Assembly (NCBI RefSeq): GCF_002798405.1
Contig: NZ_PGGV01000012.1
Coordinates: 62,001 to 126,000 of the forward strand
Source of the DNA: Glycomyces xiaoerkulensis
Lineage (GTDB): Bacteria > Actinomycetota > Actinomycetes > Mycobacteriales > Micromonosporaceae
Length of the DNA: 64,000 nucleotides
Reading direction: 5' to 3'
The notes under the pieces are model-generated. The model worked only from the letters and a program-made list of their open reading frames with translations. It ran no database searches and was not told the origin of the DNA. The position numbers were made by a program, and so were the translations under genes. Of this stretch, positions 51,272 through 62,999 are shown piece after piece. Numbering within the stretch: the first letter of the stretch is position 1; each line of letters opens with the position of its first letter.

Positions 51272-52969
51272 CTACGAGGCGGTGATCGCTCCGGTCCACC
51301 GCTCGGCGCCGTCGATCGGGCAGGCCCATTCGTCCTCGATCGACACCAGCCGGACCTCGGGCCGGGCGAGCCATTCGAGCAGGAGCCTCGCTTCGGCCGC
51401 GTGCGCGGCGTCGGTGACGTCGCGGGCCGGTTCGACGGTCCGCGAGGTCCGGCGGCACTGCTCGATCAGCGGCATGGGGTCGGCGCGCGGGGGAGTGCGG
51501 GTCGAGCCGGCCAGGACGCCGTGGCGGATCACCGCGATCTCCCAGCCGCCGCCTCGAGCGCGTCCGGCGGCGACGATCTCCCCGGCCGCGACCAGCGCCC
51601 GGATCCGCTGCGTGGCGGCGGCCAGCGCGAGGAACGCCGCCAACTGGTCGCGTTTGGAGGCGGCGCTTTCGAACCGCTCGGCCTCGGACAGTTCGGCCAG
51701 CCGCCCGATCACGGCCTCGGCCACCGGGGTCGGGTCGCCGTCCATCGCCCCGGCCGTCTCGAGGGCGATGCGGCCGTACTCATCGAGGCCGATCCGGTGG
51801 CGGCACGGCTCGGGGCAGCGCCCGATCTCGCCGAGGAGGCAGGAGGAGGACTTCCGCCTGGGGGAGAGGCGGGTCCTGCACTGCCGGATCGGCAGGGCCG
51901 CCTCGATGGCGTCGATGGCGGCCTGCGCCTGCGCGCCCGAGGACGGGCCCAGCCGCGGCTCTCCGGGCGCGGGCGGCTTGCGGGAGATCGTCAGCCGCGG
52001 GTACGGCTCGTCGGTCAACCGGACCCAACTGCGGTGCTCGGGGTATTTCGCGGCCCGGTTGTAGGGCGGCTTGCCGCCGCTGATCAGCCGCAGCTCGGCC
52101 ACGCCGGCCTCGAGGCGGTGCGCGCACTCGACGACCTCGACCCGCTCGGCCGAGGCGATCATGTCGCGCAGCCGCCGCCGCTGCTCGGCGGCCGAGAAGT
52201 AGCTGCGGACCCGCGCGGCCACGTCCACTGAGACCCCGATGTAGAGCGCCCGGTCGTCGGCGTCGCGGAAAATGTACACGCCCGGCACGTGCGGCAGCCC
52301 GTCGGCGAGGTGGCGCTTGCGCCGCTGCAGTTCGGAAGGGATGGCGCGGCACAGCTCGGCGAGGTCGGCGTCGGTCACCACGCCGTGCCCGGAGGCGCGC
52401 TCGATGAGCCCGTGCAGGACCACGACGGTGGCCTGCGCGTCGTCCAGGGCCCGGTGGCTGGGCCGCACTTCGGACCCGAAGAACCTGGCGAGCGTCCCGA
52501 GCCGGCGGTTGGGGAGCTCGTTCTTCTCGGTCAGCCGCCGCGCCAGCACGACCGTGTCGACCACGGGCGGGCGCGGCCAGCGCGTGCCGCAGAGGTCGCA
52601 GGCGTGGCGGAGGAACCCGATGTCGAACCCGGCGTTGTGGGCCACGAGCGTGGCCCCCGAGGCGAATTCGAGGAACATCGGCAGGACGGTCCCGATGTCG
52701 GGGGCGTCGGCGACCATGCCGTCGGTGATGCCGGTCAGGCGGGTGACGCGCGGGTCGATCGGCTCGCCGGGGTTGACGAGGGTGCTGAACTCTCCGAGGA
52801 TCTGGCCGCCCTTGACCTTCACCGCGCCGATCTCGGTGATGCCGCAGGCGTCCGCCGCCAGTCCGGTGGTCTCCAGGTCCACCACGCAGAAGGTCACTTC
52901 GGACAGCGGGGTGCCCAGGCTGTCGAGCGTGGGCTGCGAGAAGCCGTCGCTCGCTCCGCTCTCAAACAC
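51272..52969 (-). CDS. DEDDh exonuclease fused to UvrC-type GIY-YIG domain
   Basis: The 565-residue protein joins a DnaQ-like 3'-5' exonuclease (about 25-190; D-E in VVDLETTGL, D in HNAGFDIGFL, H and D in HRALDDAQAT) to a GIY-YIG nuclease domain (about 225-310; GVYIFRDADDRALYIG). The C-terminal 250 residues resemble UvrC-associated parts. Fusions of this type are widespread in actinobacteria and are thought to act in DNA repair, related to E. coli Cho. Start is GTG 52969. Confidence 0.88.
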   Translation of the reverse strand: MFESGASDGFSQPTLDSLGTPLSEVTFCVVDLETTGLAADACGITEIGAVKVKGGQILGEFSTLVNPGEPIDPRVTRLTGITDGMVADAPDIGTVLPMFLEFASGATLVAHNAGFDIGFLRHACDLCGTRWPRPPVVDTVVLARRLTEKNELPNRRLGTLARFFGSEVRPSHRALDDAQATVVVLHGLIERASGHGVVTDADLAELCRAIPSELQRRKRHLADGLPHVPGVYIFRDADDRALYIGVSVDVAARVRSYFSAAEQRRRLRDMIASAERVEVVECAHRLEAGVAELRLISGGKPPYNRAAKYPEHRSWVRLTDEPYPRLTISRKPPAPGEPRLGPSSGAQAQAAIDAIEAALPIRQCRTRLSPRRKSSSCLLGEIGRCPEPCRHRIGLDEYGRIALETAGAMDGDPTPVAEAVIGRLAELSEAERFESAASKRDQLAAFLALAAATQRIRALVAAGEIVAAGRARGGGWEIAVIRHGVLAGSTRTPPRADPMPLIEQCRRTSRTVEPARDVTDAAHAAEARLLLEWLARPEVRLVSIEDEWACPIDGAERWTGAITAS

Positions 52970-52979
52970 AGCGTCCAGA

Positions 52980-55325
52980 TTACGGGCGGCCTGTGACAGC
53001 GCCGTCGCCGCGGGCGTTCGAACGCCGCCAGGACATCTTGGACCGCAGTCGGCCGACGCGGGAGGCGCCGCGGGCCTGCGCTGCGGCGAACCGGTAGGCC
53101 AGCGACGCCGGCCAGAACAGCGCCCGGAGCCGCCGTCGGGGGTGGACGCTCTTGTCGAGCGCCCGGTGCAGGTCCGTGACCGCCTCCGGCAGGGGCCCGG
53201 TGTCGGCCCCGCGCCCCGAGTACCGGTGGACGGCCACCGCCGAGGCGAGCGCCTCGGCCGGTGCCGCCGCGTCCGGAGCGGCCGCGGCCAGCGCGGCGGC
53301 CGTCTGCTTCGGTGTCAGCGAATCGTTCAGCGCCACCCCGTAGTCGGCGGCGAGGTCGAGCGTCTCGTCCCAGGCGCCGAGGGCGGTGACGCGCCCCGGG
53401 CGCAGCCGGGCGCGGCGCATCCCGGCCCGCCACAGCGCCGGCACGAACGGCAGTGGCACCAGCAGCGCCAGCGCCAGCCACGCGGGATCGAATCCGAGCG
53501 GTCCCGGGCCCGCCCGGTCGTCGGCGCCGGCGGTCTCGTCGGTCTCGCCGGGGTCCTCCTGGCCGGGGAGGGTCGGTTCCTCGTTCGGCCGGTCGGTCGC
53601 ATCGGGCCGGTCGGTCGCGCCGGCATCGTCCGGGTCCTCGGAGTCGGTGTCGGGATCGGGCTCCTCCTCCCAATCGAACGGCACCGAACCGGACACGCCC
53701 GTGGACGGGGTCGGGTCGAACGGCACCCAGCCGGGGCCGTCGAAGTACACCTCGACCCAGGCGTGGTAGTCGTCGCTGCTCACCACCCACTCGTCGCCCT
53801 CGCGGGTGCCCCGGGTGAGACCGATGACGACCCGGGAGGGGACGTCGGCGGCCCGCAGCATCCAGGCCATGGCGGTGGCGTACTGCTGGCAGAAGCCCTG
53901 CTTGTTCTCCAGGAAGTCGACGATCACCGATTGGTCGCCGCTGTTCTCGGTCGCCGTGCTGTAGCTGAAGCCGTTGGTCGGCGAGAGGTAGTCCTGCACC
54001 GCCAGGACCTTCTCGAAGTCGGTCTCGGCCTCGCCGAGCGCCTCCTCGAGGTAGGAGTCCAGCTCGGTGAAGCCCTCGGGGTGGGCGGTGTTGCGCTCCC
54101 GGAGCGGGTCGTCCTCGGGCAGCGGATCGGTCGCGTTCAGGACGCTCGCGTCGAATTCGGGGTCGGTGAAGGAGAACGAGTAGGACTCGACCGAGTCCAG
54201 GCCGGTGCGCCGGCTGCCGACGACGTTCAGGTCGGGCAGGACCCCCCAGTCGTCGTTCAAGTCGACCTCCACGGGCCTGCCGTAGACCGGCGCGACCGGG
54301 TCGGGCAGATCCAGCACCTCCACGGTCGCCTCGTAGACCTCACCGCCGGTGTACTGGAGCGAACCCAGCGGCGCCAGGTCCTCCTGTTCCCATTGGGACG
54401 GTCCGAACCCGCGCTCGGGGTCGAGGAAATCGGAGACGTGCATCCGCAGGTAGCCCGGCGAACTCCGGTCGGTGGTGATGCGGGCGACGTCGATCGGGTC
54501 GGGCCGGTTGAGCTGCCCGTACAGCTTCGCCCAGGGGTCGACCGCGCCGAGGTCGCCGCCGCCGGGGCCGCCCCCGCCGCCGTACCCCTCGGCGACCTGG
54601 TCGACCAGGCCGGAGGTGTTGGTGGGGATCACCGCCAGCAGCATCAGGGTGGCGGTGATGAACAGCGCCCCGCTCGTGCGGGCGGTGCCCGCCAGCGGCG
54701 AGGGGAACCGCGGCCCCACCAGCCGGCCCTGGCCGGTGAAGCGGTGCCCGAATCGCGAGACGCGCCGCAGGTTGTCGTCGCCGAGGATCCACAGGTAGGC
54801 CGCCGCCGGCAGCACGAACCAGAACCAGGCGGTCGCCTCCGGAGCGACCGAGACCGGCACGAGGTACATCGTCAGCAGCGTCAGGCCCGACAGGGCCGGG
54901 GTGCGCAGCCCCACGATGAACATGTCGTGCAGGATCGCCACGATCCCCACCCCGAGCATGGTCAGGAACAGGATCCCGTCCTCGGCCGCGACCGGAGGGG
55001 CCAGCGTGATGATGTCGTTGATCCCGCCGTTGATCGTCGTCAGCCAGAACGCGAAGGTGTCGAGCGTGGGTATGACGAACAGGACCGCGGTGCCGCCGTT
55101 GAACGCCGCGGTCATCACCGCCGTCAGCGCCGCGACCATCGCCAGGGTCTGGAGGCCCTGGCCCCGTCCGGCCGCGCGGATCAGCGAAGCGGCCGTCGAC
55201 ACGACCGCGACCGTCAGCAGCACCGGCACCGTCCAGCCGATGCCGGTGAAGACCCCCAGCAGCGGCGTCAGCGTCAGCGCCAGGCTCGCCGCCGCGACCA
55301 GGGTCGCGTGTCGCTGCCCGCTCAT
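52980..55325 (-). CDS. TgpA-like membrane transglutaminase-domain protein
   Basis: ATG 55325 is preferred because it overlaps the DUF58 stop (ATGA), although the frame continues upstream. The 781-residue protein has about six N-terminal membrane helices, an external core with a transglutaminase triad (C479 in GFCQQYATAMAW, H521, D537), an Asp/Glu/Pro-rich linker, one further helix near 615-630, and a cytoplasmic tail. The family is thought to act on cell-wall or envelope peptides. MoxR and DUF58 genes precede it in one operon. Confidence 0.9.
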   Translation of the reverse strand: MSGQRHATLVAAASLALTLTPLLGVFTGIGWTVPVLLTVAVVSTAASLIRAAGRGQGLQTLAMVAALTAVMTAAFNGGTAVLFVIPTLDTFAFWLTTINGGINDIITLAPPVAAEDGILFLTMLGVGIVAILHDMFIVGLRTPALSGLTLLTMYLVPVSVAPEATAWFWFVLPAAAYLWILGDDNLRRVSRFGHRFTGQGRLVGPRFPSPLAGTARTSGALFITATLMLLAVIPTNTSGLVDQVAEGYGGGGGPGGGDLGAVDPWAKLYGQLNRPDPIDVARITTDRSSPGYLRMHVSDFLDPERGFGPSQWEQEDLAPLGSLQYTGGEVYEATVEVLDLPDPVAPVYGRPVEVDLNDDWGVLPDLNVVGSRRTGLDSVESYSFSFTDPEFDASVLNATDPLPEDDPLRERNTAHPEGFTELDSYLEEALGEAETDFEKVLAVQDYLSPTNGFSYSTATENSGDQSVIVDFLENKQGFCQQYATAMAWMLRAADVPSRVVIGLTRGTREGDEWVVSSDDYHAWVEVYFDGPGWVPFDPTPSTGVSGSVPFDWEEEPDPDTDSEDPDDAGATDRPDATDRPNEEPTLPGQEDPGETDETAGADDRAGPGPLGFDPAWLALALLVPLPFVPALWRAGMRRARLRPGRVTALGAWDETLDLAADYGVALNDSLTPKQTAAALAAAAPDAAAPAEALASAVAVHRYSGRGADTGPLPEAVTDLHRALDKSVHPRRRLRALFWPASLAYRFAAAQARGASRVGRLRSKMSWRRSNARGDGAVTGRP

Positions 55326-56569
55326 GCCATCGCCGCCTTCCACAGCGCCAGCCGGGTCCACACGTGCCGCAGCTCGAGGCCGCTGACGACCGGGAACACC
55401 TGCCAGCCGGCGCTCATCAGCGCCGCGGCGGCCCGGCGGTGCTGCTCGGCGAACGCCTGCTCCCGGGGGTCGCCCTCGCGGTGGGGCGGACCCCACCGGG
55501 TCGGGTCGAGCACCATCGCCACGCAGTGCCCGCCGCGCTTGGTCAGCGGCCCCAGCACGGCCGCCTCCTCAGGGGTCAGGTGTCCCAGGAACGCCACCAC
55601 GCCCGCCGCGGACCGGTGCCGCTTGGTCTGCTCCATCATGTGACTGAGCGGGGCGTCCCGGGCCGCGGTCACCGTCGCCAGGTACCGCAGCGTCGCCGAG
55701 TAGTCGCTCCGGTGGCACTCGAACTCGGCGTGGGAGGTGACCAGGCGCGGCGACATCCCGTCGCGCGCCAGCCGCACCGTCGCCGACGCCGCGGCCCCGA
55801 CCATCCACTCCAGGCTCGACAGGTCGCCCTCGCCCCGGTGGGCCCCGCGCCGCAGGTCCAGCAGGACCGCCGCCGCGTTCTCCCACGGCTGCTCCTCGCG
55901 CCGCACCATCAGCTCGCCGCGGTGCGCGCTGGCCTTCCAGTGGACCCGCCGCAGGTCGTCGCCGTTCCGGTACTCGCGCACGGCGATGTCGTCGTCCCCG
56001 GTGATCGCCACCGCCTGCGCCTGCGACTCGCCCGAGGTCAGGCCCGCGCCGCCGGGCAGTTTGAGGCTCGGCAGCCGCTCGGTGCGCGGGGTGACCACCA
56101 ACTGGGTGGTGACCGGGAACTCCTGATGGGTCACCGCCAGCCCGAACGGGTCCGAGCACCGCACCAGCAGCGGCCCCAGCTTGTAGGCCCCGCGGGAGCC
56201 CGGCGTGATCGTGTAGTTCACGACGCTGCGCGACCCCGGTGCCAGCCGCTCGAGCACCAGCCGCGGCCGATTGCCCAGCCGGTAGGGGATGCGGTCCTCC
56301 AGCATCAGCGCCGGCGGGCGCCGCCGGCCGGTGTTCCGGATGCCCAGTCGCACCTGCGTCGGCTGCCCCGCCTCGACCTGGCCGGGGTTGAGCACCCGGT
56401 TCGACTCCAGGTCCGGGCGCGTCCACCGCAGCATCACCAGCCCGCCGATCGGCGCGACCGCCGCCAGCATCGCCGCGCGCAGCAGGTCGCCCTCGCCCAC
56501 CACCAGCGCGATCAGCCCCACCGCGGCGCTCACCGCCAGCAGGGTCTTGCCGCGACCGGTGAGACTCAA
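55322..56569 (-). CDS. DUF58 domain protein
   Basis: The 415-residue protein has two N-terminal hydrophobic segments (about 9-45), a beta-rich middle part, and the DUF58 signature RNGDDLRRVHWKASAHRGELMVRREEQP at about 200-228, followed by a von Willebrand-like fold. It partners MoxR ATPases, possibly in envelope protein assembly or metal-cofactor loading. The operon order is MoxR, DUF58, TgpA. Confidence 0.92.
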   Translation of the reverse strand: MSLTGRGKTLLAVSAAVGLIALVVGEGDLLRAAMLAAVAPIGGLVMLRWTRPDLESNRVLNPGQVEAGQPTQVRLGIRNTGRRRPPALMLEDRIPYRLGNRPRLVLERLAPGSRSVVNYTITPGSRGAYKLGPLLVRCSDPFGLAVTHQEFPVTTQLVVTPRTERLPSLKLPGGAGLTSGESQAQAVAITGDDDIAVREYRNGDDLRRVHWKASAHRGELMVRREEQPWENAAAVLLDLRRGAHRGEGDLSSLEWMVGAAASATVRLARDGMSPRLVTSHAEFECHRSDYSATLRYLATVTAARDAPLSHMMEQTKRHRSAAGVVAFLGHLTPEEAAVLGPLTKRGGHCVAMVLDPTRWGPPHREGDPREQAFAEQHRRAAAALMSAGWQVFPVVSGLELRHVWTRLALWKAAMA

Positions 56570-56571
56570 CG

Positions 56572-57576
56572 CTAGAACCTCCCCATCCGGGAGACCACCG
56601 GCACGTGCCGCAGGATGTCGGCCACGACCCCCGTGGTGTCACCCCCGCCCATCGTGGTCTCGGTGGTCGGGATCAACCGGTGCGCCAGCACCGGCACCGC
56701 CAACTGCTGGACGTCGTCGGGCAGCGCGAACTCCCGCCCGTCCATCGCCGCCAGCACCTGGGCGCACCGCAGCAACTGCAGCGTCGCCCGAGGGCTCGCA
56801 CCCAACCTCACCTGCGCGTTCGACCGCGTCGCGTTCACCAGGTCCACCGCGTACCGCTTCAATTCCGGCGATACATGCACCGCCCGGGCGGTGGCGATCA
56901 TCCGCACGATCGCCTCGCCGTTGCACACCGGCTGGAGCGACTCGAGCGGGTTGTACTCGCCGCGGTGGTCGAGCATCGCCATTTCGGCGTTCACATCCGG
57001 GTAACCGATTGCCAGGCGCGCGGCGAACCGGTCGCGCTGCGCTTCCGGCAGCGGGTAGGTGCCCTCCATCTCGACCGGGTTCTGGGTGGCGATGACCATG
57101 AACGGGCTGCGCAGCCGGTAGGTGTTGCCGTCGATGGTGACCTGGCGCTCCTCCATGCACTCCAGCAGCGCCGCCTGCGTCTTGGGGCTGGCCCGGTTGA
57201 TCTCGTCGCCGAGGATCAGGTTGCCGAACACCGCGCCGGGCTTGAACACGAAGTCGCGCTTCTCGGGGTCGAACACGCTCACCCCGGTCACGTCCGACGG
57301 CAGCAGGTCCGGGGTGAACTGGATGCGTCGCACCGAGCAGTCGACCGACCGCGCCAGCGCCTTGGCGAGCTGCGTCTTGCCCACCCCCGGCACGTCCTCG
57401 AGCAGCAGGTGGCCCTCGGCGAGCATCACCGCCAGCGCCAGGCGGATCGTCTGGGCCTTGCCCTCGATGACCCATTCGACATTGGTCAGCACCGCCTCGG
57501 CGGTGGCCTTGAACTCCTGCGGATTCGACGGCGGCGGCGCCTGGGGCGGCTGCGCTGGGGATGAGTCGAATGCCAA
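56572..57576 (-). CDS. MoxR-family AAA ATPase
   Basis: TTG at 57576 follows GGAGG by 4 bases and gives 334 residues, the usual length. Longer starts have no ribosome site. The protein shows Walker A EDVPGVGKTQLAKALA (about 67 on), Walker B LILGDEINRASPKTQAALLECM, sensor 1 VIATQNP, and the AAA lid. It acts as a chaperone-like ATPase for the DUF58 and TgpA partners. It is divergent from leuS. Confidence 0.92.
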   Translation of the reverse strand: MAFDSSPAQPPQAPPPSNPQEFKATAEAVLTNVEWVIEGKAQTIRLALAVMLAEGHLLLEDVPGVGKTQLAKALARSVDCSVRRIQFTPDLLPSDVTGVSVFDPEKRDFVFKPGAVFGNLILGDEINRASPKTQAALLECMEERQVTIDGNTYRLRSPFMVIATQNPVEMEGTYPLPEAQRDRFAARLAIGYPDVNAEMAMLDHRGEYNPLESLQPVCNGEAIVRMIATARAVHVSPELKRYAVDLVNATRSNAQVRLGASPRATLQLLRCAQVLAAMDGREFALPDDVQQLAVPVLAHRLIPTTETTMGGGDTTGVVADILRHVPVVSRMGRF

Positions 57577-57721
57577 TGGTCCTCCACGGGAGACTTCTCT
57601 GAGGGTGTGATGAACCGCGCCGCGATTGTCGCTTGTCAGCAATCGTACTCGGGTGTGCCCAGTGCGCCCGCACCGCCGATTGGCCCGGACCGGACTTGCC
57701 GGCATCGGTTACACTAACGGT

Positions 57722-57754
57722 ATGCCTCGGCGTTTCGAGCTGCTTCTTACGTAG
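57722..57754 (+). CDS. Leucine-rich leader peptide of leuS
   Basis: ATG at 57722 opens a 10-residue peptide, MPRRFELLLT, followed by TAG. Three leucine codons in a row (CTG CTT CTT) stand just before the stop. TACACT (57710-57715) is a fitting -10 box, 6 bases before the ATG, which implies a leaderless transcript beginning at or near the start codon. Ribosome stalling on the leucine codons when Leu-tRNA is scarce is the expected signal for the terminator downstream. Confidence 0.75.
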   Translation: MPRRFELLLT

Positions 57755-57804
57755 CCGTGCTGAACCGACCTCAGCACGGCGCCCCTGCTATGCAGGGGTT
57801 TTTT
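57755..57804 (+). promoter_or_regulatory. Attenuator of leuS: pause hairpin and intrinsic terminator
   Basis: Directly after the leader stop, CCGTGCTGA (57755-57763) pairs with TCAGCACGG (57771-57779) over a 7-base loop. Two bases on, CCCCTGC and GCAGGGG (57782-57798, 3-base loop) form a terminator followed by six T (57799-57804). The two hairpins do not overlap, so a simple mutually exclusive antiterminator is not seen. The exact switch is not clear from sequence. Confidence 0.75.
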
Positions 57805-57874
57805 GCTGTCTGGGGCCGGAATCCCGCCGGACGCCGACCAGAACCGAAGCAAGCACGAGCCACAGGATGACCCG

Positions 57875-60691
<2,817 letters not shown>

Positions 60692-60707
60692 GAGCAGGTT
60701 TCGAGGC

Positions 60708-60733
60708 GGGGCGGGCCGCTCGCGGCCCGCCCC
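60708..60733 (+). terminator. Probable terminator of leuS
   Basis: GGGGCGGGCCGC and its exact complement are separated by 2 bases, giving a GC stem 16 bases after the stop. No T run follows, as is common in such genomes. Confidence 0.6.
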
Positions 60734-60759
60734 GAACTGCGCGCGAGCGCCGCTCGTCA

Positions 60760-60788
60760 TTGACGTATTTCGATATGTAAACTAGGCT
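60760..60788 (+). promoter_or_regulatory. Promoter of the xylanase gene
   Basis: TTGACG (60760-60765) and TAGGCT (60783-60788) with a 17-base spacer. Start near 60795. Confidence 0.75.
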
Positions 60789-60799
60789 GTGTCCATTCA

Positions 60800-60818
60800 T
60801 GGGAGCGCTCTAGCTCCC
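60800..60818 (+). promoter_or_regulatory. CebR-like operator of the xylanase gene
   Basis: TGGGAGCGCTCTAG (60800-60813) matches the cellulose repressor CebR/CelR site TGGGAGCGCTCCCA at 11 of 14 bases. GGGAGC and GCTCCC (60801-60806 and 60813-60818) form an additional perfect inverted repeat with a 6-base centre. It sits just after the predicted transcription start, so it would block transcription. Confidence 0.7.
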
Positions 60819-60872
60819 TCGACCGACAAGTGCCTCGTCCCCTCACGCGCGGCAGAAGCATGAGGAGCAATC

Positions 60873-62267
60873 GTGTTGCAAACTCGCACCCGCCGTCGAG
60901 CTTGGACCGCGGGAATCATAGCCGCCTCAGTGGCGGCGGCAGGGTTCGTGATGTCGACCCAGTTCGCCACCGCTCAGCAGTCCACGCTCCGCTCGGCAGC
61001 GGACTCGCTGGGAATCGACATCGGGGTCGCCGTCGACGACAACCTGCTGCAGAACGACTCGACCTACCGGAACGTGATCTCCGAGCAGTTCAATTCGGTG
61101 ACCGCCGAGAACGGCATGAAGATGGAGACGGTGCAGCCGTCGCAGGGGAACTTCGACTTCTCGCAGGGCGACCGGCTGGTGCAGTTCGCCCAGCAGAACA
61201 ACATGTCCGTCCACGGCCACACGCTGGTCTGGCACAGCCAGAGCCCGAACTGGGTCCAGAACCTCTCGGGCGCCGAGATGGAGCAGGCGATGGTCGACCA
61301 CATCACGACCACGATGAACCACTTCGAAGGCGACGTCGATAGCTGGGACGTGGCCAACGAGGTCGTCGAGAACGGCCAACTGCGCAACTCGTTCTGGCTG
61401 CAGGGCATCGGGTCGGACTACATCGAGACGGCCTACTCGGCCGCCCGCCAGGCCGATCCCGGCGCCGACCTGTACCTGAACGACTACTCGATCGACGGCA
61501 TCAACTCCAAGTCCGACCGCTACTACCAGTTGGCGCAGGACCTCACCAGCCAGGGACTGCTCGACGGCATGGGCTTCCAGGCCCACCTGATCCTCGGCCA
61601 GGTCCCCGGCGACATGGAGCAGAACCTCCAGCGCTTCGCGGACCTGGGCCTGGACGTCCGCGTCACCGAGCTGGACGTCCGCATCGACATGCCGGCCAGC
61701 CAGCAGGAGCTGCAGCAGCAGGCCGATGACTTCGAGCGCGTGGTCAACATCTGCACCAACATCGCGGACTGCTCGGGCGTGACCGTCTGGGGTCTGCGCG
61801 ACGGCGACTCGTGGGTGCCCGACACCTTCGACGGCCAGGGCGCGCCGCTGCTGTACAACGACGACTACAGCACCAAGCCCGCCTACGACGCGGTCCTGGC
61901 GGCCCTCGGCGGCTCGCAGCCGCCCCCGCCCACCGAGACCACCGAACCGCCCGGGACGACCGAGCCCCCGCCGCCCAGCGGGGACTGCTCGGCGGTGATC
62001 GAGGTGGTCAACGACTGGGGCTCCGGTTGGCAGGCCAACGTGTCGGTGACCGGCCCGACCGACGGGTGGACCCTGAGCTGGAACTGGCCGGGGAGCCAGG
62101 GCATCTCCAGCTCCTGGAACGCTGACATCACCGAGTCCGGGTCGTCGGTGACCGCCTCCGACGTCGGCTGGAACGGCAGCATCGCCTCCGGCCAGACCCA
62201 GCAGGTCTTCGGCTTCATCGGAAGCGGACCGGCGGTCGAACCGTCGGTGACCTGCTCGGCCGGTTAG
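60873..62267 (+). CDS. GH10 endo-xylanase with CBM2
   Basis: GTG 60873 has GAGGAG six bases upstream. The 464-residue protein has a secretion signal (RR then IIAASVAAAGFVM, cut near 34), a GH10 catalytic domain (about 40-345) with acid/base E163 in WDVANEVVE and nucleophile E266 in VTELDVRI, a Pro/Thr linker (about 347-370), and a CBM2 domain (about 371-463) with the conserved tryptophans WGSGWQANVSV and GWTLSWNWPG. It degrades xylan outside the cell and binds cellulose or xylan. A CebR-like operator and promoter precede it. Confidence 0.95.
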   Translation: MLQTRTRRRAWTAGIIAASVAAAGFVMSTQFATAQQSTLRSAADSLGIDIGVAVDDNLLQNDSTYRNVISEQFNSVTAENGMKMETVQPSQGNFDFSQGDRLVQFAQQNNMSVHGHTLVWHSQSPNWVQNLSGAEMEQAMVDHITTTMNHFEGDVDSWDVANEVVENGQLRNSFWLQGIGSDYIETAYSAARQADPGADLYLNDYSIDGINSKSDRYYQLAQDLTSQGLLDGMGFQAHLILGQVPGDMEQNLQRFADLGLDVRVTELDVRIDMPASQQELQQQADDFERVVNICTNIADCSGVTVWGLRDGDSWVPDTFDGQGAPLLYNDDYSTKPAYDAVLAALGGSQPPPPTETTEPPGTTEPPPPSGDCSAVIEVVNDWGSGWQANVSVTGPTDGWTLSWNWPGSQGISSSWNADITESGSSVTASDVGWNGSIASGQTQQVFGFIGSGPAVEPSVTCSAG

Positions 62268-62286
62268 CGCCGACCGCACGGCACGC

Positions 62287-62319
62287 GGGGCCGGAGGGAC
62301 GCACCGTCCCTCCGGCCCC
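62287..62319. terminator. Bidirectional terminator between xylanase and dps
   Basis: A perfect 14-bp stem (GGGGCCGGAGGGAC with its complement, 5-base loop) lies between the convergent stops, followed by GCTTTC. Confidence 0.8.
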
Positions 62320-62329
62320 GCTTTCGCGT

Positions 62330-62800
62330 CTACCCGTGCTCGGCCTGGAACATCCAGGACTGCTTTTCGAGCTCGGCGGTGATGCTCAACAGCAGGTCCT
62401 GGGTGACCAGGTCGGCCGACTCCACCGCCTCGATGCGCTCGCGCATCTTCCCGATGATCGCCGTGTAGGCGTCGATGAACAGCGACACCACCTCGGTGTC
62501 GGCGATCTGGCCGGACTCGATCTTGGGGATCGAGGACTCCGAGGCCACGGTCGCGGCCCTGCCGTCGGCGCTGTCGCCGATGGCGATGGCCCGCTCGGCG
62601 ACCGCGTCGGAGCCGTTGCGCGCGGTGGCGACGGTCTCGTCGAGCTGCAGATGCAGGGACCTGAAGTTCTTGCCGTAGACGTTCCAGTGGGCCTGCTTGC
62701 CCACCAGAGCCAGGTCGACGAGGTCCACCAGCGCTCCCTGCAGCGCGGCCGCGGCTATTTCGCGATTCTCGTCGGAAAGGCTCGAGCGAACGGTTGACAT
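62330..62800 (-). CDS. dps: Dps-family DNA-binding ferritin-like protein
   Basis: The 156-residue protein has the Dps helical fold and the ferroxidase motif KQAHWNVYGKNFRSLHLQLDE (about 35-55), where H38, H50 and D54 fit iron ligands. It protects DNA by binding it and storing iron in a 12-mer. The lysine-rich DNA-binding N-terminal tail of some Dps proteins is short here. It lies on the opposite strand to the xylanase and is separated by 199 bases from the start of the GH31 gene. Confidence 0.92.
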   Translation of the reverse strand: MSTVRSSLSDENREIAAAALQGALVDLVDLALVGKQAHWNVYGKNFRSLHLQLDETVATARNGSDAVAERAIAIGDSADGRAATVASESSIPKIESGQIADTEVVSLFIDAYTAIIGKMRERIEAVESADLVTQDLLLSITAELEKQSWMFQAEHG

Positions 62801-62911
62801 CTCTGCACCTCGCTAAGAAGTCTCGTTTCTCCCAGTGTCTCAGGCCAGACTAATAGGCTGGTATCCACGGCGTCCGGTTCTGAGAAAAACCCCCTGGTGC
62901 AGTTTGTTGGA

Positions 62912-62927
62912 TTAGTCGATAAACTAA
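62912..62927 (+). promoter_or_regulatory. Palindrome upstream of the GH31 gene, possible XylR-type operator
   Basis: TTAGT (62912-62916) and ACTAA (62923-62927) form an inverted repeat around CGATAA, 72 bases before the GH31 start. TTAGT..ACTAA is like the ROK-family XylR sites that control xylose genes. It lies between divergent dps and GH31, so it could act on both. Confidence 0.5.
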
Positions 62928-62999
62928 AGTGGCCGCGTGCCGACCCTCCGTCGCGCGCGGACCGCAATACCAAGGAAGCACCGAACGGCAGGAGTCACG

